64,000 nucleotides of DNA. It comes from Sorangium cellulosum. GTDB lineage: Bacteria > Myxococcota_A > Polyangia > Polyangiales > Polyangiaceae. Positions 26,330 through 35,206 of the stretch are shown here, one piece after another; position 1 is the first letter of the stretch; each line of letters opens with the position of its first letter. The DNA lies in the NCBI GenBank assembly GCA_020720045.1, contig DYPH01000017.1, positions 1 to 64,000 on the forward strand, given 5' to 3'. The translations under genes and the position numbers were made by a program. The notes beneath the pieces are model-generated. The model was not told the DNA's origin. It ran no database searches and saw nothing but the letters and a program-made list of their open reading frames with translations.

Positions 26330-28909
26330 ATGGGCCTGGTTGCAACGCTCGGACGCTTCCTAAACCGCGTCGAACTCGTGCTCGCTGGCGCGGAGGCGGC
26401 CGTTCGCGACGGGGAAGAAGCACTCGCCGCCGGCGATGCGCTCCGGGCCCGCGCCGCCGCCCACCTCGTCCTCGCGCGGGTGCCGAATAGCCCCTTCGGC
26501 CTCGCCCTTTTGGCCGATGCGTGCGCCCTCGGCCGCCTCGATGCCGAACTCTTGGCGACCCTCGAAGCGCTTGCCCAGCGCCTCCCCCAGCGGCCCGATG
26601 TGTGGGCGCGCCTCGCCGAAGCCCGCAAAATCACAGGCGCCCCCGTCGAAGAAGTGCGCGAAGCGTGGCTCGCCGTACTCCCGCTCACCGACCCGTCGAT
26701 CCCCCTCCGCCGCGACGCCCTCCTCGCCCTCGCCGACCTGGATCTTAGCCAAGGGGACGGCGCCCGCGCCGATCTCTGGATCGATCGCCTCGGACCAGAC
26801 GCCACCACGCCAGTGGTCGTGCGGCGCGCCGAAGCGGCCCTCCTTCGCGGGCGCCCGGAAGAGGCGAAAAAGCTCCTCGGCCGCGCGGAAATCGATCCCC
26901 TCGACGGCCGGGTGACGCTCACCTGGGGGCGCGCGCTCGCCGCCCTCGGGGACGCCGATGCGTTTGTCCCGCTGGTACGTGCCCTCGTGCTCGACGCGCC
27001 GGGGGCGAGCGAAGCGCTAAGCGGCGCCCTCGCCTACGTGCCCTCCACCGAAGAGCAACGGGCGCGAATCCGGGCTGCCGTCGATGGCGTCGGTCAAGGG
27101 GATCTGCCGCGGTTTCGTGCTGCGTTTTCGCGCGCTTCCGGCGATCGAGACGGGGCTCGTACGGCCCTCGTCGCCGCCACCCTCCGCGACGAGCCGGGCG
27201 CCGCCCTCGCCCTCGCCGAAGCGGCCCTCGAAGATCGCGATCCGAAGGCCTTCGCCATCGCCTTGACGAAGCTCGCAAACCGCCCCGCCTGGGTCACCTA
27301 CGGCGAGTCGCTCTTCGCCGCGAGCCCGGAGCCGCCCGCCGACGCCGAAGCCGCTTCGGCGACGCTGGACACCCTCGATCGCCTGCCAGCGCCGCCCCTT
27401 TCGAGTCCGCGGGCGGCGGCATCGATCGCCGCCTTCGGGACCGCCCGTCGCCGGGAATGCTTCGCGCTCCTCGCCGGCCCCGCTGGCGTTCGCGAACGGA
27501 CCGTCCCCTGGGACAGCCTCCTCCCCCGCCTCAACCGCCTCGCGCGGGACGCCGGGGAATTGCCGACGCTCGCCGCCCTCGCCGACGTCGCCCAGGAGCG
27601 CCGCCGCCCGGTGCGCGTCGCGATCGTGGGCGAGTTCAACGCGGGAAAGAGCACGTTTATCAATGCGTTGGTCGGTGCCGAGGTCGCCCCGACCGGCGTC
27701 CTGCCGACGACGGCGACGCTCCACCACGTCCAGCACGCCCCCGACCCGCTCGCGCGCATCGCCTTCTACCCGGCCGAGGACGGCGCCGTGCCACCACCGC
27801 GCCTCGTCGCACCGAACGTCCTCCGCGCAACGCTCAAGAGCCTGCCCGATGGCTCGGTCGCCCGTGTCGACATCTTCGTGCCGTTGCCGTCGCTCACGCG
27901 CCTGGAAATCCTGGATACCCCTGGCTTTAACGCCCCCGATCCGCGCCACGCCGCCGCCGCCCGCGATGCCTTTCATGAGGCCGATTTCCTCCTCTTCGTC
28001 TTCGACGCCGGCCAAGCGGGCAAAGCGACCGAGCGCGCCGTGCTCGCCGAAGCGCGCGCGGCTGGCCTCCCGGTGCAGGCATTTGTCAACAAAGCCGATA
28101 GGTTGAATGCCGACGATCTCGCGCGCGTCCTCGCGCAAGTCGCGACGACCCTCGCCGAAAGCGGCGTGACGACGGTGCGTGCGCCGGTGGCGCTTTCCGC
28201 ACGAAAAGCGCTGGAAGCGCGCCTGGCTGGCGGCGACGAAGCGGCGCTGGCGGCGAGCGGATTTGCCGCCGTCGAGCGCTTCCTCGACGAAGTGCTCGTC
28301 GCCGATGGCCCGCGCGTCAAGGAGCGTGCCCTCCGCCGGCGCACGGCGACGCTGGTCACCGGTTTTTCCAGGGCGCTCCGTGCCCGCCGAGCCGCCGAAG
28401 AGGCGGAGGCGACCGCCCGTGAGGCCGCCCAGGAACGCCGCCGTCGCGTCGCTGGCGAACTCGCCCGTCAATCGTCGGAACTCCCTGCCATTTTGGCCGG
28501 CGCCGTCGCCCGAAACGTCGACGCCTGGCGCCGAGAGGTCGCCGCGCTCCCCGCCGATGGCCCCGCCGCGGACGCTGCACTTCAGAATTATCGGGAAGAA
28601 CGGGCGCTTGCCCACCTCGTTGCGCCGCTGACCGCCATCCTGGAACGACTCCTCGATGGCGCCGAAATTCCGACGCTCGCCCGCGATACGGCGCTCGTCG
28701 CGGCGACCCGCGTCTTTGCGCGCACCGCCCCGGCGACCACCGAAGGCCCGTTGTCGGCGGAGCCGCTCACCGGCGCGATCCTCGCCGCGGTGCAGTCGCT
28801 CCTCACCCTGCCGACGGCGACCGCGACGGCGACCCCCCTCGAAACGCGCATCGACGAGCTCGACGCCCTCGCCACGCTCCTCGCGCCGACGCCGAAGGAA
28901 CCTTCATGA
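26330..28909 (+). CDS. Dynamin-like GTPase with N-terminal TPR-like region
   Basis: 859 residues. Residues ~1-400 are Ala/Leu-rich helices with TPR-like spacing (EEALAAGDALRARAAAHLVLARVPNSPFG). The GTPase domain begins near residue 420: G1 GEFNAGKSTF, switch threonines LPTTATLHH, G3 LDTPGF and G4 NKAD, a dynamin/BDLP-type pattern. The C-terminal ~250 residues are long helices (RRAAEEAEATAREAAQERRRR), as in the stalk of bacterial dynamin-like proteins, which bind and remodel membranes. No membrane paddle is obvious. It overlaps the LptA/LptC-like gene by ATGA, so membrane or LPS biogenesis is a reasonable guess. Confidence 0.85.
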   Translation: MGLVATLGRFLNRVELVLAGAEAAVRDGEEALAAGDALRARAAAHLVLARVPNSPFGLALLADACALGRLDAELLATLEALAQRLPQRPDVWARLAEARKITGAPVEEVREAWLAVLPLTDPSIPLRRDALLALADLDLSQGDGARADLWIDRLGPDATTPVVVRRAEAALLRGRPEEAKKLLGRAEIDPLDGRVTLTWGRALAALGDADAFVPLVRALVLDAPGASEALSGALAYVPSTEEQRARIRAAVDGVGQGDLPRFRAAFSRASGDRDGARTALVAATLRDEPGAALALAEAALEDRDPKAFAIALTKLANRPAWVTYGESLFAASPEPPADAEAASATLDTLDRLPAPPLSSPRAAASIAAFGTARRRECFALLAGPAGVRERTVPWDSLLPRLNRLARDAGELPTLAALADVAQERRRPVRVAIVGEFNAGKSTFINALVGAEVAPTGVLPTTATLHHVQHAPDPLARIAFYPAEDGAVPPPRLVAPNVLRATLKSLPDGSVARVDIFVPLPSLTRLEILDTPGFNAPDPRHAAAARDAFHEADFLLFVFDAGQAGKATERAVLAEARAAGLPVQAFVNKADRLNADDLARVLAQVATTLAESGVTTVRAPVALSARKALEARLAGGDEAALAASGFAAVERFLDEVLVADGPRVKERALRRRTATLVTGFSRALRARRAAEEAEATAREAAQERRRRVAGELARQSSELPAILAGAVARNVDAWRREVAALPADGPAADAALQNYREERALAHLVAPLTAILERLLDGAEIPTLARDTALVAATRVFARTAPATTEGPLSAEPLTGAILAAVQSLLTLPTATATATPLETRIDELDALATLLAPTPKEPS

Positions 28910-29508
28910 ATGCCCTTCGGAATTCCCGAATTCTTCCGTTCGCAGGCGCGGTTACGCTGGCCCTCGTTGGCCTCGTTGGCTACGCGCGGCACGTCGGCCT
29001 CGCCCCCAAGGAGCCGGCTCCGACGATCGCCGCCGATCCCGAAGCGCAAGTCACCGAAGCGCTCGCAAAGACGCCGTTTCCCCTCCTCGAAGCGCCGGTG
29101 GAGCGCGTGGGCGCCGGGCTGGAAGCGATCGGCGGAGAGACGATCGGCCTCGAAACCGACCGCCTCGAGGTCGACGTGGCCGCAGGCACCGCCCTCCTCG
29201 AAGGGCACGTAAACCTTACCAAAGGGGACCTGAAAGTCAGCTGCCCGAAGGTCGACCTAGCCTTCGACACCTCGCCGAAGGTCAAGTGGGTGAAGGCGTC
29301 CGGAGGCGTCGCGGCCGATGTGCGCGGCGTTCACGCCGAAGCGCCGGAAGCCTACGTAGATCTTGAAAAAAAGCACCTTGAGCTCAAGGGGGGCGTCAAG
29401 CTCCAACGGGGCGGTGGCCTCCTTGAAGCCGAGAAAGCGACCATCGACCTCACCAGCGGCAAGGTCACGCTGACGAAGGTCAAGGGGTCGATCCCGGTCC
29501 CGAAATGA
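28906..29508 (+). CDS. LptA/LptC-like LPS transport protein
   Basis: 200 residues. A signal-anchor (ILPFAGAVTLALVGLVGYA, residues ~9-27) precedes a periplasmic domain of repeated beta strands of the OstA type: LETDRLEVDVAAGTALLEG, GDLKVSCPKVDLAFD, AEAPEAYVDLEKKHLELKGG, LEAEKATIDLTSGKVTL. This is the beta-jellyroll of LptA and LptC, which form the bridge carrying LPS to the outer membrane. The retained anchor and size fit LptC; the strand motifs fit LptA. Overlaps of four bases on both sides tie it to the dynamin-like gene and lptB. Confidence 0.75.
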   Translation: MNALRNSRILPFAGAVTLALVGLVGYARHVGLAPKEPAPTIAADPEAQVTEALAKTPFPLLEAPVERVGAGLEAIGGETIGLETDRLEVDVAAGTALLEGHVNLTKGDLKVSCPKVDLAFDTSPKVKWVKASGGVAADVRGVHAEAPEAYVDLEKKHLELKGGVKLQRGGGLLEAEKATIDLTSGKVTLTKVKGSIPVPK

Positions 29509-30317
29509 CCGAAAAAGCGCAAGAAATGGCCTTGAAGGCCACGGAAATACGCGTCGCGCTTGGGGGGCGAGACGTCCTTCGCGGGATCGACGTCACCGTC
29601 GCCGCCGGGGAAATCGTCGGTCTTCTCGGCCCTTCCGGGTCAGGAAAATCGACGTTCTTTCGAGTCGTTGCCGGAGATCTTTCCCACGAGGGAACCATCC
29701 ACCTTGGCGGCGCTGCGATGGCGGGGCTCCCCCTCCACCTCCGCGCCCGGAAGGGGCTCGGCTATATGCCGCAAGGGGCGAGCGTCCTTTGGGATTTGAC
29801 CGTCGCCGAAAACCTAAAAACCTTCGCGAGCGTCGCCCTCGGCGCGTCGTGGAGTCGCGAAACCATTATTGAAAAGGCGACCGCCGTCGGCCTCGGCGAG
29901 CGCCTCGATGTGCCGGTCGTGCGCCTCTCCGGCGGTGAACGGCGGCGTCTTGAATTCGCCCGCGCGCTCACACGAAGTCCGCGCCTCATCGTTTGCGACG
30001 AGCCCTTCGCCGGCGTCGATCCGGTCGGGGCGTCGCAGCTCTCTGCATTGCTCGTTGCGGCGGCAAAGGGGGGGGCCGGCGTGCTCCTTGCCGACCATCA
30101 CGTCGAAGAGGCACTCGCGATCTGCGACCGCGCCCTCCTCCTCCTCGACGGGGCCGTCGCGGTGAGCGGGAGCCCGGAAGCATTTCGAGCCGATGCGCTC
30201 GTCGCGAGCCGCTATTTGGCCCAACGGCCGGTGGCCGCAACCACGCCAAAGCCGCCCGATCCCGCGAACGCGTTCCCCGATCCGGCGTCTCGCCGGGCGG
30301 GGACAAACGCGTCGTAA
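29505..30317 (+). CDS. lptB: LPS export ABC transporter ATP-binding protein LptB
   Basis: 270 residues. Walker A GPSGSGKST, Q-loop GYMPQGASVLWDLTVAENL (an LptB hallmark), signature LSGGERRRLEFARAL, Walker B LIVCDEPFAGVDP, and H-loop LADHH. LptB drives extraction of LPS with LptFG, which are not in the window. The family normally ends near residue 240; the last ~20 residues here (NAFPDPASRRAGTNAS) come from repeat family B and resemble the kinase tail at 15.8 kb. Overlap ATGA with the gene before it. Confidence 0.88.
   Translation: MTEKAQEMALKATEIRVALGGRDVLRGIDVTVAAGEIVGLLGPSGSGKSTFFRVVAGDLSHEGTIHLGGAAMAGLPLHLRARKGLGYMPQGASVLWDLTVAENLKTFASVALGASWSRETIIEKATAVGLGERLDVPVVRLSGGERRRLEFARALTRSPRLIVCDEPFAGVDPVGASQLSALLVAAAKGGAGVLLADHHVEEALAICDRALLLLDGAVAVSGSPEAFRADALVASRYLAQRPVAATTPKPPDPANAFPDPASRRAGTNAS
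30265..30313 (+). repeat. Dispersed repeat family B, copy 3
   Basis: 49 bases, 42 identical to the complement of 15815-15863. It covers the final codons of lptB. Confidence 0.75.
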
Positions 30318-30456
30318 GAAACGTGGTGGCGCGGAGACGGTTGCGCGCCCCGACACGGCGCGACAGTGGTACGGAAGGGATCCTGGGCGGGGCGATTTTG
30401 TCACGTCCCGCGCACCGGCGCGAAGGCTCCGTCTCCTCCGGTATCTTCTGAGTCCC

Positions 30457-31716
30457 ATGAGCGAACGGCTACTGCCTGGTGACATCGTCCTCTTCGACTA
30501 CCGCGTCGTCGCGTTTCTCGGCGCCGGTTCGATGGGGGAGGTTTACCTTGCCCGTAACGTGGGCACCGGAGACCCGGTCGCGCTGAAGGTCATCTCACGC
30601 GATGCGCCGCCCGAGATCATCGCCCGCTTCATGCAGGAGGCGGTGCTCCTCGGAAAAGTCCAACATCCGAACGTCGTCGGCCTCGTTGCCCACGGCTTCC
30701 TGGAAGACGGGTCACCGGCCTATGCCATGGAATACGTTCATGGAAAGTCGCTGGACGTCCTGCTCGCCGAGCACGGCCCCTTCCCATGGCGCGACGCGAT
30801 GCTGATCGCCCTCCAGGTCTTCGACGGCCTGGCAGCGCTCCACGATCTCGGCATCCTCCACCGAGATCTCAAGCCGGCGAACATCGCCGTCGAGGCCGAG
30901 TCAGGGATCGTAAAGGTCCTCGACTTTGGTGTTGCGAAGGCCGAATTCGCGGCGAACAAGAACCTCACCCAGGCCGGCATCGCCCTCGGAACGCCCGCCT
31001 ACATGGCACCGGAGCAGCTCGCCGGCGTCGCCGAGGCGCGGTCCGACTTGTACTCGGCGGCGATCGTCTTTTATGAGCTCGTCACCGGCGACGTCCCCTT
31101 CGGCGAACTCGGCGAGAAAGCCCTGTATAAGCGGCTCTTTTCGCCGGTTCCGCCGCTCCGTGAGGCTCCCGGGATGCCCCACGTGCCGGACGCGGTCGTC
31201 GACATGGTCGCGAGGATGCTTGCGACCGACGTAAACACGCGATTTAGCGACGCCCGCGTCGCCATCGCCGCCTTCGAACATGTGCTCGCCGAAGCGGCCC
31301 GCGCAGAAGTCGGGGACGACGGGGCGGTCGATTCGGACCGCATGGAGCGCACCCTACCCGGCCTCGGCGCCCTCGCTGGCGACTCAGCCGGTGGCGACGG
31401 CGACGGCAAATGGCTCCTTGTCTTGCGGGTAGCCGACGCCGTCCTCAAGAGCGCCCATGAGCGCGCATTTCTTCGGGAAATACTCGTGGGCAAGGGCATC
31501 GGCCACCCGAAAGGGAACCGCATCTTCGTCGCCCTCTTCGAGACGCCGGCCCTCCTCGATTCCTTCCTCCGCACCGTCGCCCAGCGGTACGCGCCCGACA
31601 TGCAAGCGGATGCCGAGCGGGTCGCGACCGATTTTGAGCTGACGAACGAAGCGCTCGCCGGGGCCGCCCCGCTGCCGACCCAGCTCGCGCTGATGGTCGA
31701 GCGCCTCTCCGCTTAG
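30457..31716 (+). CDS. Ser/Thr protein kinase (Hanks type), cytoplasmic
   Basis: 419 residues. The kinase domain occupies residues ~15-285: FLGAGSMGEVYLARN, VALKVIS, HRDLKPANIA, LDFGVAKAEF, GTPAYMAPEQL, and ARSDLYSAAIVFYELVTG. All catalytic residues are present. The C-terminal ~120 residues (DSDRMERTLPGLGALAG, then LLVLRVADAVLKSAHERAFLREIL) form an unrecognised domain, and no membrane helix is seen. Upstream in-frame ATGs lie in GC-rich sequence after lptB; the ATG at 30457 fits the kinase start. Substrate unknown. Confidence 0.9.
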   Translation: MSERLLPGDIVLFDYRVVAFLGAGSMGEVYLARNVGTGDPVALKVISRDAPPEIIARFMQEAVLLGKVQHPNVVGLVAHGFLEDGSPAYAMEYVHGKSLDVLLAEHGPFPWRDAMLIALQVFDGLAALHDLGILHRDLKPANIAVEAESGIVKVLDFGVAKAEFAANKNLTQAGIALGTPAYMAPEQLAGVAEARSDLYSAAIVFYELVTGDVPFGELGEKALYKRLFSPVPPLREAPGMPHVPDAVVDMVARMLATDVNTRFSDARVAIAAFEHVLAEAARAEVGDDGAVDSDRMERTLPGLGALAGDSAGGDGDGKWLLVLRVADAVLKSAHERAFLREILVGKGIGHPKGNRIFVALFETPALLDSFLRTVAQRYAPDMQADAERVATDFELTNEALAGAAPLPTQLALMVERLSA

Positions 31717-31892
31717 GCCGCTATCGACGGCGGTTCCGCGCCGCGCCGAAAGTGATTTCTCCCAAACATTTTCGTCCACAGGCGAGCCGGTTTGGTAAAC
31801 TAGACAAGAGTCGTGCCAATGGGCTGCGACCGCATCTCTAGCGCGCTTTGCGCACGGGATGCTCTTGCCTCCTCCCCGCCTGGACGGTCCGC

Positions 31893-34112
31893 GTGAAGAT
31901 TCAACAGTCGCAGCAGCTCTCCCAGCAGCTCGTCATGACGCCCCAATTGCAGCAGGCGATTCGCCTCTTGCAGTTGACCCACGCCGACTTAGTGGTCGAA
32001 ATCGAAAAAGAATTCGACACGAACCCCCTCCTTTCCGTGGAAGGGAGCGGCCCGAGCGCCGAGCTTGCGTCGCTCTCCAAGGGGGTCGTTCGCGATCACC
32101 CCCTCGGAGAAGACGAGCGTTTTCAGGGCTCTATCCGCGAGGCCGAGAAGCTCCGTTCGGAAGCGACCGTCGAGCGCCTCGACGACCGCCACCGCGCCGC
32201 CGACGGCAACAGCGCCCAGGGGGAGGCGAAAGCGGTCCGCGACATCGAGTGGGACCAGTACGTGGAAAATCGCGTACTTCAAGCGCCGGCGGGCGGCGGT
32301 CGTGGCGGCTTCGAAGAGCTGCCCCCCATCGAGCAGAATCTCACACGCAAGGAATCGCTCGTCGATCACCTCCGTTGGCAGCTCAAGATGAGCGATTTCA
32401 ACGAGGCCGAACGCGCCTTTGCCGAAATTGTACTCTCAAGCCTCGACGACAACGGCTTCCTGGATCTCAAGTCCGGCTACCGGGCGAGTATCCAAGATCT
32501 TCGCGATTTTCAGAGCAAGAACCCGACGGAGAAGAACCCGGATTTCAACCTCGGGATCATCTACGAACAAATGGGGAACTTCCACGCGGCAACGCTCGCC
32601 TGGAAGCGCTACCTTGGCTCAGATATTAATGAAAATGAACGCACGCTCGCCGAGGGGCTGTTCGCCCGTGTGGCCGCAGCGGCAGCCTCGGTAAAAGCGC
32701 TCGTCACCGAAATCGGGAAGACCCTCGACGAGAAAGCGGCCGCCGACGAGTACGTTTCCCGCGACGGCCTCCGCGAGGTGCTCGCGAAGCTCCGCAGCGG
32801 CGACTACGACGAGAATGCCGTCCGCGATGGCGTCGCGTTCCTCCGCGAACTCGACGGAAAGGCCGATGCTCGTATCGCGCGCGTCCTCGAAGACGAACTC
32901 GCAAACATGGCCTCCCTCCGTGTCGACGTCCCGCCGACGGAAGCCGGCTTGCTCCTCTCGCGCGCGCTGATGTTCGCCCGAAATGGGGCCTTCGTCGAGG
33001 CGGTCCCCTGTTTGAAACGCTACCTCGGCGGCGACTTGGAGCCCCACGAGCGCACCCGCGGTGAGCTCGTCCTTGCACGTGCTCGCCACTTCGCGGAGGG
33101 GGCGGCGGACCTCCAAGTCTCGCCCGACGAAGAAATCTCCCTCGAATGGATCGCCGAGCAATCGGGTCTAAACCCCGATGATGCGGAGGAGGTCCTCAAG
33201 CTGATGCAGCTGTGGGATCCGACCGGCTGTTGCGCCCGCGATCTTCGAGAAAGCTTGATGATTCAAGCGGAAGTGTACGGCTTTGAGGACATCGAGTTGG
33301 CGGTGATCGATCGCCACATGTCGAACCTCGAAAAGCACAACTACAACGCGATCGCCAAAGACCTAAAGATCTCCGTCGAGGAGGTCTACGAGGCGGTCAA
33401 GGAGATCCAGAAGCTCGAATCCCGCCCGGCCCGTAACTTCACCGACTACGACGAAAAATCGATCGCCATCACGCCGGACGTCTACGTCGTAAAGGATGAG
33501 AAGACCGGCGGCTGGCGCGTTCAAGACAACGACCGTGGCGTCCCCCGACTGTTCGCGAACAAAGAGCTCTTCGAGCAGCTGGCGACTGCCGATCCGGCAA
33601 AGCGCGCCATCCTCCAAGAGAAATGGAAGAACGCCCAGTGGCTTGTCAAAGCCTTGGAAGAGCGTCGAAAGACGATCACGCGTGTCATGGAGTCGATCGT
33701 CGCCCGCCAACAGGAGTTCTTCGAAAATGGGACGTCGTTCCTGCGTCCGATGATCCTCCGCGACATCGTCGAAGATTTCCAAGAACGCTACGACCGTCAA
33801 ATCCACGAGTCGACGATCAGCCGCGTCACGTCGAACAAGTACGTGCATACGCCCCACGGCATTTTTGAGTTGAAGCACTTCTTCAACTCGCCGATCCGCC
33901 GGCAGTCCGAGGAGGACATCGCCTCGGAGAGCGTGAAACGCGTCATTCGGAAGATCATCGACGACGAGGACAAGAAGTCGCCGCTCTCCGATCAGGCGAT
34001 CGTGGAGATTCTCGCCAAGGGCGAGGGCATCGTCATTGCCCGCCGCACCGTCGCTAAGTACCGAGAAATGATGGGAATTCTTCCGTCGAGCAAGCGAAAG
34101 AAGCACTTCTAG
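31893..34112 (+). CDS. rpoN: RNA polymerase sigma-54 factor with a large TPR-like insertion
   Basis: 739 residues, against about 480-510 usually. Region I is canonical (QSQQLSQQLVMTPQLQQAIRLLQL); an acidic region II follows. The core-binding part starts normally (FAEIVLSSLDDNGFLDLK, to residue ~193), is interrupted by ~220 residues, and resumes at ISLEWIAEQSGLNPDDAEEVLKLMQ and DPTGCCARDL. The HTH (ESTISRVTSNKYVHTPHGIFELKHFF) and RpoN box ARRTVAKYRE (716-725) are intact. The insertion holds two related helical modules sharing KRYLGxD....ERT. Such a factor needs enhancer-binding ATPases. I chose GTG 31893, where the family begins. It is first in the rpoN-hpf-pts block and followed by a hairpin. 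Confidence 0.93.
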   Translation: MKIQQSQQLSQQLVMTPQLQQAIRLLQLTHADLVVEIEKEFDTNPLLSVEGSGPSAELASLSKGVVRDHPLGEDERFQGSIREAEKLRSEATVERLDDRHRAADGNSAQGEAKAVRDIEWDQYVENRVLQAPAGGGRGGFEELPPIEQNLTRKESLVDHLRWQLKMSDFNEAERAFAEIVLSSLDDNGFLDLKSGYRASIQDLRDFQSKNPTEKNPDFNLGIIYEQMGNFHAATLAWKRYLGSDINENERTLAEGLFARVAAAAASVKALVTEIGKTLDEKAAADEYVSRDGLREVLAKLRSGDYDENAVRDGVAFLRELDGKADARIARVLEDELANMASLRVDVPPTEAGLLLSRALMFARNGAFVEAVPCLKRYLGGDLEPHERTRGELVLARARHFAEGAADLQVSPDEEISLEWIAEQSGLNPDDAEEVLKLMQLWDPTGCCARDLRESLMIQAEVYGFEDIELAVIDRHMSNLEKHNYNAIAKDLKISVEEVYEAVKEIQKLESRPARNFTDYDEKSIAITPDVYVVKDEKTGGWRVQDNDRGVPRLFANKELFEQLATADPAKRAILQEKWKNAQWLVKALEERRKTITRVMESIVARQQEFFENGTSFLRPMILRDIVEDFQERYDRQIHESTISRVTSNKYVHTPHGIFELKHFFNSPIRRQSEEDIASESVKRVIRKIIDDEDKKSPLSDQAIVEILAKGEGIVIARRTVAKYREMMGILPSSKRKKHF

Positions 34113-34138
34113 GTTGCCGGGGGCGCACCAACCTCGGC

Positions 34139-34164
34139 AAAATCGTACGGGGCCCTACGATTTT
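34139..34164 (+). terminator. Terminator-like hairpin after rpoN
   Basis: Perfect 9-bp arms AAAATCGTA / TACGATTTT around CGGGGCCC, ending in TTTT, 27 bases after the rpoN stop. Confidence 0.65.
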
Positions 34165-34223
34165 CGTCCAAGGTTGGGAAACACCGGGGATACTCTCGGG
34201 TTACAGCAGCGTGACAGCGGGTG

Positions 34224-34259
34224 CAGAGCTCGCCACCGGGGACTCCCCTTCGAGCTCTG
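34224..34259 (+). promoter_or_regulatory. Structured leader hairpin upstream of hpf
   Basis: CAGAGCTC...GAGCTCTG (8-bp perfect arms) with an inner GGGG-ACT-CCCC stem, ending 32 bases before the hpf ATG. It lies in the untranslated leader. Regulatory role inferred only. Confidence 0.4.
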
Positions 34260-34291
34260 TCATCGACGCTGCTGACATTCCAGGAGGCCGA

Positions 34292-34639
34292 ATGAACATT
34301 GCGATCACGTTCCGTCAGATGGATGCGACCGATTCTGTGAAGGGCTACGCGACGGAAAAAGTGGGGAAACTTCAGAGGTTTCTCCGCCAGCCCATGAAAG
34401 GGCACGTCACTGTCAGCGTTCAGACCGACCGCCTCCATCACGTTGAAGTAGACGTCGTTTCCGGCGGCAGCCGCTTCCATGCCACGGAAACCAGCTCGGA
34501 CATGTACGCCTCGATCGACGCCGTCGCCGACAAGATCGAGCGCCAGATTCGGTCGTCGAAGGAAAACCTGAAGGGGCAAGAACGGGCCTCCCAGCGGCTC
34601 CTCCCCGACGTGAGTGACGACGAAGACGGCGCTCTCTGA
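34292..34639 (+). CDS. hpf: Ribosome hibernation-promoting factor (short HPF/RaiA type)
   Basis: 115 residues. MNIAITFRQMDATDSVKGYATEKVGKLQRFL is the typical HPF start, and HVTVSVQTDRLHHVEVDVVSGGSRFHATETSSDMYASIDAVADKIERQIRSSKENL matches the core beta-alpha fold that binds the 30S mRNA channel and stops translation in slow growth. It lacks the long-form C-terminal dimerisation domain; the tail is acidic. A strong AGGAGG site precedes the ATG. It follows rpoN as in many proteobacteria, and a terminator follows it. Confidence 0.92.
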   Translation: MNIAITFRQMDATDSVKGYATEKVGKLQRFLRQPMKGHVTVSVQTDRLHHVEVDVVSGGSRFHATETSSDMYASIDAVADKIERQIRSSKENLKGQERASQRLLPDVSDDEDGAL

Positions 34640-34656
34640 GCGACGTAAGCCGTGAC

Positions 34657-34702
34657 AAAAGGCGCCCCTTCCGACTATCGGAGGCGGGCGCCTTTCGTTT
34701 TT
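34657..34702 (+). terminator. Terminator between hpf and ptsN
   Basis: AAAAGGCGCCC / GGGCGCCTTT with an inner TCCG/CGGA stem, then CGTTTTT. Strong, so ptsN onward depends on read-through or its own promoter. Confidence 0.85.
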
Positions 34703-34747
34703 GTCGCCCCCGCGTTCCCCCATGACCGAGCCGAGCTGAGCCTACGA

Positions 34748-35206
34748 ATGCTCCTTCGCGAAATTCTCTCCCCGGACCGCGCAACGCGCATGGACGCTCG
34801 CGATTTGACCAAATCGCAGGCACTTGCGTTGGTCGCATCGCTGCTTGCGCGACAGACGAACGTCCCGGAAACCGAAATTCTGGAAGTCCTGCACGCGCGA
34901 GAAAGTCTGCAATCGACAGGCATCGGAGACGGCGTCGCCATCCCGCACGGCTCCCTCCCGAACGTGGAGCAGCACGTCGCGGCGCTCCTCGTCGCGCCAA
35001 ATGGCGTCCCCTTTGACGCCATCGACAACGCCCCGGTGAACCTCTTTTTTGCAGTGCTCGGTCCACGGGCCGCGTCCGGGGAGCACCTGAAGATTCTTGC
35101 GCGAATTTCGAGACTTCTGCGGCGTCCCGCCTTCCGCGAAACGCTCCTTCGCGCCCCCGACGGAGCCAATATTTTCCGCCTCGTGGAAGCCGAGGAGGGG
35201 GGATGA
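34748..35206 (+). CDS. ptsN: PTS EIIA-Ntr (PtsN)
   Basis: 152 residues beginning MLLREILSPDRATRMDARDLTK. The phosphorylatable His is in the family motif GIGDGVAIPHGSLPNV (about residue 66), and LFFAVLGPRAASGEHLKILARISRLL matches the EIIA-fructose/Ntr fold. It receives phosphate from HPr and signals nitrogen and potassium state in other proteobacteria. ATG 34748 fits the family start. It overlaps hprK by ATGA. Confidence 0.92.
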   Translation: MLLREILSPDRATRMDARDLTKSQALALVASLLARQTNVPETEILEVLHARESLQSTGIGDGVAIPHGSLPNVEQHVAALLVAPNGVPFDAIDNAPVNLFFAVLGPRAASGEHLKILARISRLLRRPAFRETLLRAPDGANIFRLVEAEEGG

